DNA from: a virus | Virus record (IMG/VR): IMGVR_UViG_3300007344_008457 | Location: 1-49,527 of that record | Length of the DNA stretch: 49,527 bases | Reading direction: 5' to 3' (one strand) | Shown here: piece after piece, positions 40,394-48,691 of the stretch | How positions within the stretch are numbered: the stretch's first letter is position 1 | Layout of the letters: every line of letters begins with the position of its first letter | Position numbers and translations under genes: made by a program | The notes under the pieces: model-generated | The model's input: the letters and a program-made list of their open reading frames with translations, nothing else | Database searches by the model: none | What the model was told of the DNA's origin: nothing

Positions 40394-40798
40394 ATGTTAG
40401 ATTTAGTAAATAAAAAAATAATTGATGCTAAAAAAAGTGGAGACAAATTTACTTCTAATGTTTTTGTTTTATTAAAATCAGAACTTTTAAACAATGAAAA
40501 ATCTAAAAAACCAATTGGTGAACTAGAGGTTGTTGAAAAATACGCAAAAAAATTATTTAAAACTTTAAAAATGTTTGAGAATACCGACAGATACGAAGAT
40601 TTAGAAAAAGAATATGGTTTAATTAAAGAGCTTTTGCCGAAACAGATGTCTGAAGAAGAGACTAAAAAATATGTGGAAGAATATCTAAAACAAAATCCTA
40701 GCAAAGAAGTGGGCAAAACAATTGGTGCTATAAAAAAAGAATTAAAAAATGTTGACGGGGCTATTTTAGCTAAAGTAGTCAAAAATGTAATTGGATGA
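40394..40798 (+). CDS. GatB/YqeY-domain protein
   Basis: ATG 40394 has AAAAGG at seven bases, whereas the track-length frame begins with TTG. The helical protein matches YqeY in order: N-terminal VNKKIIDAKKSGDKFTSNVF, a middle VVEKYAKKLFKTL, ELLPKQMSEEETKKYV, then the GKTIGAIKKEL...DGAILAKVVK ending. YqeY is the stand-alone form of the tRNA-interacting tail of the GatB amidotransferase subunit. Its role in a phage is unknown; a phage tRNA gene lies 300 bases away. Confidence 0.72.
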   Translation: MLDLVNKKIIDAKKSGDKFTSNVFVLLKSELLNNEKSKKPIGELEVVEKYAKKLFKTLKMFENTDRYEDLEKEYGLIKELLPKQMSEEETKKYVEEYLKQNPSKEVGKTIGAIKKELKNVDGAILAKVVKNVIG

Positions 40799-40814
40799 TT
40801 TTAAGGTGTGTAAA

Positions 40815-41081
40815 ATGGATAGTTTAATTAACGCAATATTAGAAAAAGGAATTCTAAAAGAAAAACAAAAATTTGTAGTTTTTTCTGATGATCGACAGGC
40901 TTCAAAAAATTTGCTGCAAAATGTATCGGCAAAGATACCATGTATAACTATGTACAGGCTTATAGATGGAAACTGCATTGAACTTAGCAATAAAACAGTT
41001 GTGCTATTTAGAGAAGAAGAATGGAAAAAAAATCCGTCTTACAAGTACCAGACTTGGGATCAGATTTTTGAAAATAAATGA
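40815..41081 (+). CDS. Hypothetical protein (88 aa), last gene of the plus-strand block
   Basis: ATG 40815 is seven bases after AAGGTG and is preferred to TTG 40791, which would overlap the YqeY gene. The sequence has KQKFVVFSDDRQASKNLL, KIPCITMYRLIDGN and ELSNKTVVLFREEEW, a beta/alpha mix. Unknown function. Its stop touches the 3' end of the oppositely oriented tRNA, so transcription converges here. Confidence 0.55.
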   Translation: MDSLINAILEKGILKEKQKFVVFSDDRQASKNLLQNVSAKIPCITMYRLIDGNCIELSNKTVVLFREEEWKKNPSYKYQTWDQIFENK

Positions 41082-41163
41082 TGCTTGTAGCAGGACTCGA
41101 ACCCGCACGGCCTTAGCCCAAGGGGTTGAAGCCCTCTGTGTCTACCAATTCCACCATACAAGC
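41082..41163 (-). tRNA. tRNA-Leu-like with UCA anticodon
   Basis: The minus strand gives acceptor GCTTGTA/TACAAGC (7 bp), D-arm GTG-GAATTGGTAGA-CAC as in leucine tRNAs, anticodon stem GAGGG/CCCTT and loop CTTCAAC. The variable arm is long (GGC-TAAG-GCC), and the T-arm is GCGGG-TTCGAGT-CCTGC with discriminator A. Positions counted from the D-arm put TCA (41127-41129 on the plus strand) at 34-36. This anticodon reads UGA, making it a putative opal suppressor charged with leucine. CCA is not encoded. It starts directly after the ClpX-like stop codon and is probably co-transcribed with it. Confidence 0.9.
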
Positions 41164-42135
41164 CTATTGTTTTTTATTTAAAACATTTTTATAAACCCAT
41201 TTTGGCTTGTTTTTTTCTATAACTTCAGCATCTAAAACAAAACAAATAGGTTTTATTTTCATGCTGGGTAGTTGAAATTGAGCGTCTAAAAAGATTTCAT
41301 CCAATATATTTTGCAATCCTCTAGCACCCAAACCTCTATCCACAGCTCTTTTAGCAATTAAATCTAAAGCATTTTCTTTTATAACCAAACTAACATTCTC
41401 ACTTTTAAACCATTCTTTAAATGAATTTAAAACAGAATCTTTTGAATCAGTTAATATTTTTTTGTAATCATCAAATTCTAGCTGATGTATCTCAGCAACG
41501 GAAGAAAATCTTCCTAAAAACTCTGGTATCATACCAAATTTTACCAGACCTTCCGTAGTTGCCTCTTTTAAATCGACAAAAGCTCCTGAGCATATAAACA
41601 TAATGTTTTTAGTATCTAGTTTTTTGTCACGCATTCCATTTCTTGAATTTGGAGATGTATAAGGAATTTCACTACCCTCTATTAATTTTAAAAGAGATTG
41701 CTGCACACCCTCACCATTTACATCTGCATTTCCACCAGATTGTTTTTTTTTTATCTTATCCACCTCATCTATATAAACAATAGATTTTGATGCTCTTTTT
41801 TCACTATCTTCACATATGCTCATTAATTCAATTACAATTTCCTGAACATCTCTTCCTTCATAACCAGAAGCCGTAAATTGTGTAGCGTCAACAGTTAAAA
41901 AATCTACATTTAGAATCTTGGAAAGATTTGACACCAAATATGTCTTTCCACATCCTGTCGGACCTATAATTAAAAGATTATTTTTCCTTATATCACAACC
42001 ATTTATTCTTTTTAAGTGATTATAGGCGGCAACCGCTAGGTTTTTTTTAGCACTTTCTTGGCCTATAACATATTCATCCAGCTCATTTTTTATTTGTTCT
42101 GGAGTTTTTATTATATATTTTTTTTCTTTACTCAT
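41164..42135 (-). CDS. clpX: ClpX-like AAA+ unfoldase without zinc domain and ClpP-docking loop
   Basis: The 323-residue protein lacks ClpX's N-terminal zinc domain and starts near the AAA+ core. It has TPEQIKNELDEYVIGQE, Walker A GPTGCGKT (58-65), pore loop GYEGRD (91-96, where ClpX has GYVGED), Walker B IVYIDEVDKI, and VNGEGVQQSLLKLIEG. FICSGAF runs within about 15 residues into KFGMIPEFLGR. In bacterial ClpX that interval is about 40 residues and contains the IGF loop that docks ClpP. Here it is missing, so it may unfold proteins without ClpP or bind a different protease. It is followed by the tRNA and preceded by an unknown gene in TAATG. Confidence 0.85.
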   Translation of the reverse strand: MSKEKKYIIKTPEQIKNELDEYVIGQESAKKNLAVAAYNHLKRINGCDIRKNNLLIIGPTGCGKTYLVSNLSKILNVDFLTVDATQFTASGYEGRDVQEIVIELMSICEDSEKRASKSIVYIDEVDKIKKKQSGGNADVNGEGVQQSLLKLIEGSEIPYTSPNSRNGMRDKKLDTKNIMFICSGAFVDLKEATTEGLVKFGMIPEFLGRFSSVAEIHQLEFDDYKKILTDSKDSVLNSFKEWFKSENVSLVIKENALDLIAKRAVDRGLGARGLQNILDEIFLDAQFQLPSMKIKPICFVLDAEVIEKNKPKWVYKNVLNKKQ

Positions 42136-42779
42136 TATTTTTTATCCAATATTTTTCTTATTGGATGCTCTTTTTCTTGAAAATATTCAAAAAATATTCC
42201 CTTCCAATCTTTAAATGGTGTCTTTTTTATAAAATAAGTACATAAAAATTCTGTAATTTTCATGTTAAGGGTTTTAAACATAACCCAAGCCTTGAGTTTT
42301 CCTGATGTTTCATTTTTTTTGGTAGCACAAGAATATACGCAAGATATGGAAAGGGCTATTTTGGCCCATTTACTTCCGGCACATGCCCCAACAAAAGCCA
42401 AAGCTGCTGGTTGCATAATTCTTGACCAGTTAGTTTTGGCAGTTAAATTATCGTAAGTTCCAATGTGATTGATTAGATATTTCCAAATATCTTTGATTTC
42501 ACTGTTTAAATTAGACATTTTAAAAAATGCTACAAATGCAATTAGCTGATCAGGGCTTGTGTAGTCATCTTTATTGTGATATCTTATGGGAAATTGATTG
42601 TAAAGGCCTTTTGTGTCAGTTTTACATAATCTTATGTAATTTTCAAGAGAATGAAAAAGCGCAGGATTATTTTCTAAAAGCAAATACTCAACAGACCATA
42701 GCGGAGCATTTTCTGCATTAATATCTGCAATTTTAGCATTAATTAATCCATATTCGCTTTTATAATTTTTATTAATCAT
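42135..42779 (-). CDS. Hypothetical protein between ClpX-like and tail-fibre genes (214 aa)
   Basis: It contains EYGLINAKI near the start, then APLWSVEYLLLLENN-type text (SVEYLLLENNPALFHS), later RYHNKDDYTSPDQLIAFVAF and a helical cysteine-containing part. The GL...N..LW..EY...L ... DDY.S pattern recalls proteins encoded beside phage tail-fibre genes, but I know no function. Its stop overlaps the ClpX-like start. No signal peptide. Confidence 0.55.
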   Translation of the reverse strand: MINKNYKSEYGLINAKIADINAENAPLWSVEYLLLENNPALFHSLENYIRLCKTDTKGLYNQFPIRYHNKDDYTSPDQLIAFVAFFKMSNLNSEIKDIWKYLINHIGTYDNLTAKTNWSRIMQPAALAFVGACAGSKWAKIALSISCVYSCATKKNETSGKLKAWVMFKTLNMKITEFLCTYFIKKTPFKDWKGIFFEYFQEKEHPIRKILDKK

Positions 42780-42781
42780 TT

Positions 42782-43306
42782 TTAACTGCTAGGCTCTCTG
42801 TTTATTTTTATAAACATATTTACTACTACGTTTTTAGGTCTTGTTTCTTCGGAAACTCTTGGTGTGCCAAATGTTGTGTGTGCAAGAACATCTCTCATAC
42901 CTGCTTGGTTAGAATATCCACCAACTACATTATCCCCGTTTTTCGCTCCAAAAACAGCAGTTCCAGTGTATAGTGCAATTTCGTGCTTGTGGTTTTGAAA
43001 CGCATCAACCTGACTGTCACCAAGAACCCTACCTGCACCATCGGGATCAACAGTACCGCTTGTATCTAAACCTCTTAAAAACTGCCCTCTAGCGTCAGGT
43101 ATATTGTGAGAAGTAACTGCATCACCTTCTTTTAAGATAGCATAATCACTACCAATAACATCTCTACCATCACATAAAACCCATGTGTCGTCATGTTCAG
43201 CCTGAAACTCTGCCTCTGTAAGAAACGACTGTTTTACATCGCCAATCTTCCAAGTTCCACCTGTCTCAATATTATTTACTCTAGGCGTTAAAGGATTTGT
43301 TGCCAT
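42782..43306 (-). CDS. Tail fibre protein with tail collar domain (174 aa)
   Basis: The collar-domain core reads WVLCDGRDVIGSDY, then IPDARGQFLRGLD, and ETRPKNVVVNMFIKI at the C-terminus, with HKHE in between. This is the trimeric collar/needle domain found at the tips of phage tail fibres. A short N-terminal stretch (TPRVNNIETGGTWKIGDV) may attach it. It is one of five related frames within 6 kb. Confidence 0.8.
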   Translation of the reverse strand: MATNPLTPRVNNIETGGTWKIGDVKQSFLTEAEFQAEHDDTWVLCDGRDVIGSDYAILKEGDAVTSHNIPDARGQFLRGLDTSGTVDPDGAGRVLGDSQVDAFQNHKHEIALYTGTAVFGAKNGDNVVGGYSNQAGMRDVLAHTTFGTPRVSEETRPKNVVVNMFIKINREPSS

Positions 43307-43309
43307 ATA

Positions 43310-43585
43310 TTATTCCTCTTCAAATACAATTTCAAATTTTCCATTATATTCATTTACTATTTTCATTGTTTCAAAATCAGCAACAGGGCCGGGACCACCG
43401 TTATTTTTTTGGTATTCTTGAGCATCTTTATATTTATCAACTTTTGCTTTGATTTCATTAAATTTTTCGTCTATAAGAATTTGCTCTTCTTGACCTATGA
43501 CTAGGCTATCTCTTTCAACCATAGCCTCTGTAGTTTCATCATATTCTTGTTTTTGTACTGTATTTTTAATTTTAACCTCGTACAT
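43310..43585 (-). CDS. Small acidic protein between collar genes (91 aa), possible fibre chaperone
   Basis: MYEVKIKNTVQKQEYDETTE starts a beta-rich, then helical acidic protein ending in VFEEE. Small acidic proteins alternating with fibre genes are often assembly chaperones, but nothing in the sequence proves it here. It has AGAGGA before its ATG. Confidence 0.5.
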   Translation of the reverse strand: MYEVKIKNTVQKQEYDETTEAMVERDSLVIGQEEQILIDEKFNEIKAKVDKYKDAQEYQKNNGGPGPVADFETMKIVNEYNGKFEIVFEEE

Positions 43586-43594
43586 AATATCCTC

Positions 43595-44113
43595 TTATAA
43601 TTTAATTATATAATTTACCGCTACATTTTTGGGACGGGTTTCAGGGCCGGTTCTAGGAGTGCCGTTTACGCCATCACTCTTTGGTACACCTACTACATTA
43701 CCGGGACCAGCAGAACCAGAAAGCTGATTGTAAAGCATATTTCCACCAGTACCAGTGTACATATTCCACGATCTCCAATTTGAGTCTTCTTCGTGCTTGT
43801 GACCTTGCATTTTATCTTCCTGACTACTACCCACTGCTCTTGTGGCAAAATCAGGGTCAACACCTTCTGTTGTATCTAAGCCTCTTAAGAACTGCCCTCT
43901 CATATCTGGAAGATTAAACGTGGTAGAACCGTCACCAACTCCCCATAATTCGCCAATTGCAGTAAATAATTCTGCATAATCAGTTCTACTGACAGGATCA
44001 CCGTTGCATATTGCCCAGCCAGAAGGAGCTGTATCGCCAGCAAATGGCAAGACTGTTCCTGCTGGTACATAGCTAAATTGATCTGCTTTTGTTCCTCTTG
44101 ATAAACTTCCCAT
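43595..44113 (-). CDS. Tail fibre protein with tail collar domain (172 aa)
   Basis: The core GWAICNGDPVSRTDYAEL, FNLPDMRGQFLRGLDT, HKHEEDSN and the ETRPKNVAVNYIIKL ending mark a complete collar domain. It shares SDGVNGTPRTGPETRPKN with the short frame at 44653, showing recent duplication. Preceded by a ribosome site GGAATAAT before ATG. Confidence 0.82.
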   Translation of the reverse strand: MGSLSRGTKADQFSYVPAGTVLPFAGDTAPSGWAICNGDPVSRTDYAELFTAIGELWGVGDGSTTFNLPDMRGQFLRGLDTTEGVDPDFATRAVGSSQEDKMQGHKHEEDSNWRSWNMYTGTGGNMLYNQLSGSAGPGNVVGVPKSDGVNGTPRTGPETRPKNVAVNYIIKL

Positions 44114-44122
44114 TATTATTCC

Positions 44123-44644
44123 TTACACTACTTTTATTACATATGTTACGTTTGCGTTTACTGGTCTGGTTTCGTTTCCACCTGTATTTGAGACATTATG
44201 TGCTTGTCCTGCAAATTGATTTGAAATATATGGGTCTTCTGGGTATAGAGTACCACCACCAATACCACCGAAATAGGTTGCGTGGGTATGCCCTTCAAAC
44301 ACATCATCTTGCACACTTCCAACAGCATCACCAGAATTACCGCCCGTATTTGAAGGAGTTCTTGAGGCATAGTCAGGGTCTCTTAAAGCAGCTTCAGCAG
44401 GAGTCATTCCTTTGGTACTTCCACGCAAAAACCTTCCTCTAAGGTCTGGTAAATGGAAAGTTAAACCATCATTATTACCATATCCCCAAGATGTACCGAT
44501 TACGGCAAAAAGTTTTGGGTAATCTGCAATGTCCACAATAGTACCATCACACACTAAAAAACCGTCAGGGGCAGTTCCACCAGCATGAGGCTGTATTGTT
44601 CCTGTAGGTGTTACTTGTTTTCTAAGTAAAGTTGTTTTTGGCAT
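44123..44644 (-). CDS. Tail fibre protein with tail collar domain (173 aa)
   Basis: GFLVCDGTIVDIADYPKLF, FHLPDLRGRFLRGS and ETRPVNANVTYVIKVV define the collar domain. It is the most diverged of the group, with a longer Ser/Thr-rich loop before HTHATYFGG. It probably forms a receptor-contacting tip. Confidence 0.82.
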   Translation of the reverse strand: MPKTTLLRKQVTPTGTIQPHAGGTAPDGFLVCDGTIVDIADYPKLFAVIGTSWGYGNNDGLTFHLPDLRGRFLRGSTKGMTPAEAALRDPDYASRTPSNTGGNSGDAVGSVQDDVFEGHTHATYFGGIGGGTLYPEDPYISNQFAGQAHNVSNTGGNETRPVNANVTYVIKVV

Positions 44645-44652
44645 ATATTATC

Positions 44653-44883
44653 CTATGAGTTTATTTTTATAAAATAATTAATTGCTATGTTTTTAGGTCT
44701 GGTTTCAAGACCGGTTTTAGGAGTTCCGTTTACACCATCACTAATTGGGTCTGCAATTAGGTTGGCTGTGCTACCGATACCATTTTGTTTATAAAGCATA
44801 TTACCGATACTAGGCCCGTTACCTGACTTAGCGACTTGTTCTGCATAATTTTTACTTCCTGCACTTCCAAATTTCATTGTCAT
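44653..44883 (-). CDS. C-terminal part of a tail collar protein (76 aa)
   Basis: Only the last half of a collar domain is present (SDGVNGTPKTGLETRPKN; IAINYFIKINS), fused to a new N-terminus MTMKFGSAGSKNYAEQ. It has a start codon and ribosome site (AGGA), so it may be translated. It looks like a truncated duplicate or a cassette remnant rather than a working fibre tip. Confidence 0.55.
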   Translation of the reverse strand: MTMKFGSAGSKNYAEQVAKSGNGPSIGNMLYKQNGIGSTANLIADPISDGVNGTPKTGLETRPKNIAINYFIKINS

Positions 44884-44924
44884 AAGTTAATCCTAATTCT
44901 GGCGGCATATTTATTTTTTGTCAT
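44880..44924 (-). CDS. Fourteen-codon mini-frame before the truncated collar gene
   Basis: MTKNKYAARIRINL starts at 44924 after an AGG and ends in TGA overlapping the next ATG (ATGA). The coupling is typical of expressed genes, but the length makes it uncertain. It may be a leader peptide or the remains of a larger gene. Confidence 0.25.
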   Translation of the reverse strand: MTKNKYAARIRINL

Positions 44925-44926
44925 AC

Positions 44927-45742
44927 CTAAGTCCTTGTTTTTTCTTGATCATATCCTAGTGTTGCAACCTTGGATATACCTACTCTCTTCCCATGAAATT
45001 CTGCTGCTTTATCTGAACAGCCTTTAAATTTCTGATACATATCTTGTAGAAACTGCTGATACAGGGTAAAGGTAGGTTCCTCACCATTATCCATCAATGA
45101 TAGCTCATGATTCAAGTATTGTGTGATTAGTCGTTGGGCCAGACCACAGTTAATTCCAAGTTGATTTAGATATCCGAAGTTGCCTTCGTCTACAAGGCCC
45201 CCCCGAGATCGGGCAGAAGTTGTAGCTTGGTCGAAGGCTTTTTTGATGTGGTACTCTTCTTCTTGGGCCTCGAATTCGGCTTCAGTTAATGTGTCGCCGT
45301 TTGTTAGTTCTTGGTATTGCTCGGTGAAATTGGCTAGTCGTCTGATTGCTGCGAGTACGTAATTTTTTCCTCGAACTAATTCTTTCTCTTTTTTTATAAT
45401 TGTTAGACGTAATTTTTTTATTAGAAATACATCTTTTTCTTGAGAAATGTCGTATTTTAAGGAGTCAATATCTACTAAAGTTTCTTCATATTTAAAATAG
45501 GCTTCTTCTAGGGCAGATTCTATACGTTCAATTTCTGAAAGTACCTGTTGTATATTTCTATGCGTAGTTTGATGGGTTAGTACTAGTGAGGAGTCCATAA
45601 ACTGAGAGTGTGATTTAAAGAAGGCTTTTTTAGTTTCTTCTATAGATTCCCACGAATTAGAAACTTCAGTAAGCATACCTTCATACTCGGCAGGGACTCC
45701 TAAATTAGAAAGTTCTTTTAGAACTAAAAGTTCATTACTCAT
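44927..45742 (-). CDS. Coiled-coil virion-region protein (271 aa)
   Basis: Most of the sequence is helical and charged, with a coiled coil in the first 150 residues (VLSEIERIESALEEAYFKYEE and following). The C-terminal domain has NFGYLNQLGINCGLAQRLI. It lies between collar and kelch-like fibre genes and probably belongs to the tail tip or its assembly. It overlaps the kelch-like gene's TGA stop (ATGA). Confidence 0.55.
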   Translation of the reverse strand: MSNELLVLKELSNLGVPAEYEGMLTEVSNSWESIEETKKAFFKSHSQFMDSSLVLTHQTTHRNIQQVLSEIERIESALEEAYFKYEETLVDIDSLKYDISQEKDVFLIKKLRLTIIKKEKELVRGKNYVLAAIRRLANFTEQYQELTNGDTLTEAEFEAQEEEYHIKKAFDQATTSARSRGGLVDEGNFGYLNQLGINCGLAQRLITQYLNHELSLMDNGEEPTFTLYQQFLQDMYQKFKGCSDKAAEFHGKRVGISKVATLGYDQEKTRT

Positions 45743-46656
45743 AATAATCCTCCATTGGCATTTGAAGTGGCCCCATCACTATTTTGATAAGAACCTGCAG
45801 GTAAATCTCCAAAATACGACGCATTTCCTAGTGAAGAAAATGAAATGTAGTCTATGAGAGTATAAAATGCTGCTCCTACTCCTGCCGTAAATGTACATAT
45901 TTTATCTGATGCTGCCCCTGCGCAAGATGCTCTAGCTACTGTGAGGTTTCCAAAAGATGAAGAATTAACTAAAGTATTCAAAGTAAATGATTCTAGTGTA
46001 GAGTAGTTAGTTAAGGGGCCGCTAAATCCTCCCCCTAATACAGCCGTGGTTTTGTTTGAATCTCCACCAATATAACCCCGAGATGCAACTAGGTTTCCAA
46101 AAGATGTGGCATTTGAGGTGGTAGCATAATCCACGTATTCCATTGTTGAAAATCCATTCAAACCCTGAATACCGCCCATCCAAAAAGCTCTAGTTTTACT
46201 TGTAACAGAGCATGGAGTCTCTCTAGCAATAGTTAGATTTCCAAAAAATGTGGCATTTCCTAAACTGGCTACGTCGATTTGGTCTATAATTGCAGAGTAG
46301 TTTGCTGCAGAGGTAACACCCCCTCCGACAATACCTTTACTGCCATTACACGACCCCCCATGCTCAAATCTCGTAGTAGTTAGGTTTCCAAATACTGAGG
46401 ATGACACTGAGTTTTTTCGTGCAAAAGACTCCATACTGGATAAATGTGTTCCCGAGTATCCACCTGTATAGAAAGCCTTATTAACTGTTGAAAATGAACC
46501 CGGTTGATTTCTACTTACTGTTAAACTTCCGGGGGAAGTGATAGATGCGCCAATTGATAGATCAAATTTATACAGTGTAGCAGGTGAACCACCGTAAAAT
46601 ACATCTGGTGCTGCCTGAGATGCTATAAAACCGAATGGAAGTATATTAAAAGCCAT
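45739..46656 (-). CDS. Kelch-like repeat tail protein (305 aa)
   Basis: About five repeats of roughly 50 residues contain the strings FGNLTVAR or FGNLTIAR, GGG or GG turns, and aromatic strands, a kelch-type beta-propeller pattern known in phage tail proteins. It likely forms a receptor-binding or spacer propeller. Its N-terminus (MAFNILPFGFIASQ) may be the tail attachment. This is the only late gene here that ends in TGA. Confidence 0.7.
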   Translation of the reverse strand: MAFNILPFGFIASQAAPDVFYGGSPATLYKFDLSIGASITSPGSLTVSRNQPGSFSTVNKAFYTGGYSGTHLSSMESFARKNSVSSSVFGNLTTTRFEHGGSCNGSKGIVGGGVTSAANYSAIIDQIDVASLGNATFFGNLTIARETPCSVTSKTRAFWMGGIQGLNGFSTMEYVDYATTSNATSFGNLVASRGYIGGDSNKTTAVLGGGFSGPLTNYSTLESFTLNTLVNSSSFGNLTVARASCAGAASDKICTFTAGVGAAFYTLIDYISFSSLGNASYFGDLPAGSYQNSDGATSNANGGLL

Positions 46657-46661
46657 AAATC

Positions 46662-47792
46662 CTACACCATACTATTGCTGCTACTTACAAAAACGTCTCC
46701 GTTAGAAGCAACAAGGGTAAAAATACTGTTTGTTGAAGCGTCAACATCACCACTAAAGGATGCTCCTTTTTTAACTGAAACCGGAAAGTTTACAGTTACC
46801 GTAGCACCGGAAGAATTATAAATATTAAGTATTACAACCCGTCCGTCAGTTACATTACTGAAGGTATAGGTTTCGTTTGTCGAAATTGTTTTGTAATAGG
46901 TATCAGAGCCGAGCCAATCAATATTTAGACCAGAAAGTTGCTGATCTCTTCCCTTCTTTAACATGGCTTCTAAAGCTAGAACTCTTTGACCAAAGGTTTT
47001 TAAGTCAACATTATTAGGATTTGCTCTAAAATTACTTTCTGGCACACCAGCAAGTGCGGCAACGGTTGGAACAATTGCGTCAAGCTGTCCAGCTAAATGC
47101 TCAATTTGTTGAAACGTACTAACATTAGCATTGTCAACAACTCCACCAGTTGTAGCTACCAAAATACCTTCAACACCGACAGAAGGCTCAAAAAATCTAA
47201 GCAAACTTGACCTGCCATCGCCATCAGTATCTACATAATAGTAGTTACCAGTAGTTCCTGACGAATCATTATTATCAGACCTAAACATCTGAATACCATC
47301 ACGGAATACTATGATTTCTTCGTTCAATACATCAAACTCATATCCCATGTTAAAATCAGTTTCAGTATCTTGAAGTTCGCCTTCAACTCTGATTGTTTGC
47401 ATATCAACAATAAGATTTCCAGTAATAAGTATATCAGCTACTTCAACCTCAAAATGTTCGTTTACAAGTGAGGTAATATTTTTAAATTCAATTCTATTGC
47501 CGTGTACTATGTATTCTGATTTTTGAATCAAACCTCTTGCTGAAGATGTTACAGTTACATTATTTTTAAATACTTGCAATTGAGCAGAAAGTAACGATTG
47601 AGAAGTAGGATTTACAAGTCCTGATGTTGACCATTCAGGAGGCGTTACAAGTGCATCAAAAGGTATTGTTGTCTCACCAGCATTAGAGAATAAATGCGCA
47701 AACGTAATGTTTTTTACACCTGTATGCGGTGCGTTTTGTTTTTGCACATTTTGTTTTTTGTAGGATAAATTACCTTTACCTTGTACACTCAT
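46662..47792 (-). CDS. Putative tail fibre or baseplate protein (376 aa)
   Basis: The N-terminus is Gln/Lys-rich (QGKGNLSYKKQNVQ), and the rest is beta-rich with a linker helix (FGQRVLALEAMLKKGRDQQ) and a beta-sandwich-like end (VTVNFPVSVKKGASFSGDV). A DTDGDGRSS string could bind calcium. It lies between collar and kelch-like fibre genes, so a fibre-shaft or attachment role fits. Not recognised further. Confidence 0.6.
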   Translation of the reverse strand: MSVQGKGNLSYKKQNVQKQNAPHTGVKNITFAHLFSNAGETTIPFDALVTPPEWSTSGLVNPTSQSLLSAQLQVFKNNVTVTSSARGLIQKSEYIVHGNRIEFKNITSLVNEHFEVEVADILITGNLIVDMQTIRVEGELQDTETDFNMGYEFDVLNEEIIVFRDGIQMFRSDNNDSSGTTGNYYYVDTDGDGRSSLLRFFEPSVGVEGILVATTGGVVDNANVSTFQQIEHLAGQLDAIVPTVAALAGVPESNFRANPNNVDLKTFGQRVLALEAMLKKGRDQQLSGLNIDWLGSDTYYKTISTNETYTFSNVTDGRVVILNIYNSSGATVTVNFPVSVKKGASFSGDVDASTNSIFTLVASNGDVFVSSSNSMV

Positions 47793-47803
47793 ATTTTACA
47801 TCC

Positions 47804-48616
47804 TTATACTTGTATATCTTCAATCTTTATAAATATGTTTACTGCTACATTTTTAGGTCTGTTTTCGCCACTAACAGGCAACCAAGTGTTGTCACCACCC
47901 GGCCCTAATGGGCTTGAAGTCTTGTCGGTTGTCGAAGTTGTACCTGCACCATAAATACCGACACCCCCAAAAGTACTTGGCCCCCGTGGGTAAGCATTAA
48001 TTAAGTTTGACGCTTGGTGGGAGTGATCTCTCATAGCGTCACCTTGGGCATTACCCAAATCTCTTTCTCCATCAGGGTCTTCATTACCATCTAATCTTGT
48101 GTTGTTTTTACCTCTTAAAAACTGCCCTCTCATATCTGGAATATTTCCACCAAGTCCATTAAGTATAAGCGTATCATACTTGCTACCTGTTACATCTCTA
48201 CCGTCAGCTAAAACCCAACCAGCACCGTTTTCAGCAATAAATTGTTCTTCAGTTAACATCGAATGAATAACGTCACCAACCTTGCCTTGATCTTTATTGG
48301 ATGTTCCAGAAATCTCAGATATATCATCTGTTCCAAAACTTCCAATCAATCTATATGCACTATATCCTGTTGGAGCAGAACTTGATAGTGAGTATTTAAG
48401 ACTAACTGTTCCAGCTACAACAACAGCATATATATAGTATATAGTATCACTTGCTATTGCACCTGTGTCAATATCTGTGGCAGTATCTAATGTGAGCACA
48501 GAAGTCACACTATAAGCCTGACCTCCAATTCTAAGGTTAGAGCCAGAAGCCCACTCAATAGTTGTTTGGGAAGCTTTTGTCAAATCTTTAATGTCTTCTA
48601 TTCCAAAAAATTGCAT
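47804..48616 (-). CDS. Tail fibre protein with tail collar domain (270 aa)
   Basis: An N-terminal beta region of about 110 residues (SNLRIGGQAYSVTSVLTLD and following) precedes a complete collar domain: GWVLADGRDVTGSKYDTL, IPDMRGQFLRGKNN, HSHQASN and ENRPKNVAVNIFIKI. It is the longest of the collar proteins. Ribosome site AGGA before ATG. Confidence 0.82.
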   Translation of the reverse strand: MQFFGIEDIKDLTKASQTTIEWASGSNLRIGGQAYSVTSVLTLDTATDIDTGAIASDTIYYIYAVVVAGTVSLKYSLSSSAPTGYSAYRLIGSFGTDDISEISGTSNKDQGKVGDVIHSMLTEEQFIAENGAGWVLADGRDVTGSKYDTLILNGLGGNIPDMRGQFLRGKNNTRLDGNEDPDGERDLGNAQGDAMRDHSHQASNLINAYPRGPSTFGGVGIYGAGTTSTTDKTSSPLGPGGDNTWLPVSGENRPKNVAVNIFIKIEDIQV

Positions 48617-48691
48617 ATTATATTCCTAATTTATAATTCGCCCCAAATTGATTGTTCTATATGTAGAGTTGTAACCTTTACGTTTTTTTTG

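Noticed and set aside
41082-48616. Genome-wide TGA recoding
   Set aside because: All late genes seen here are intact under the standard bacterial code and early genes end with TGA freely. The suppressor-type tRNA alone does not show recoding.
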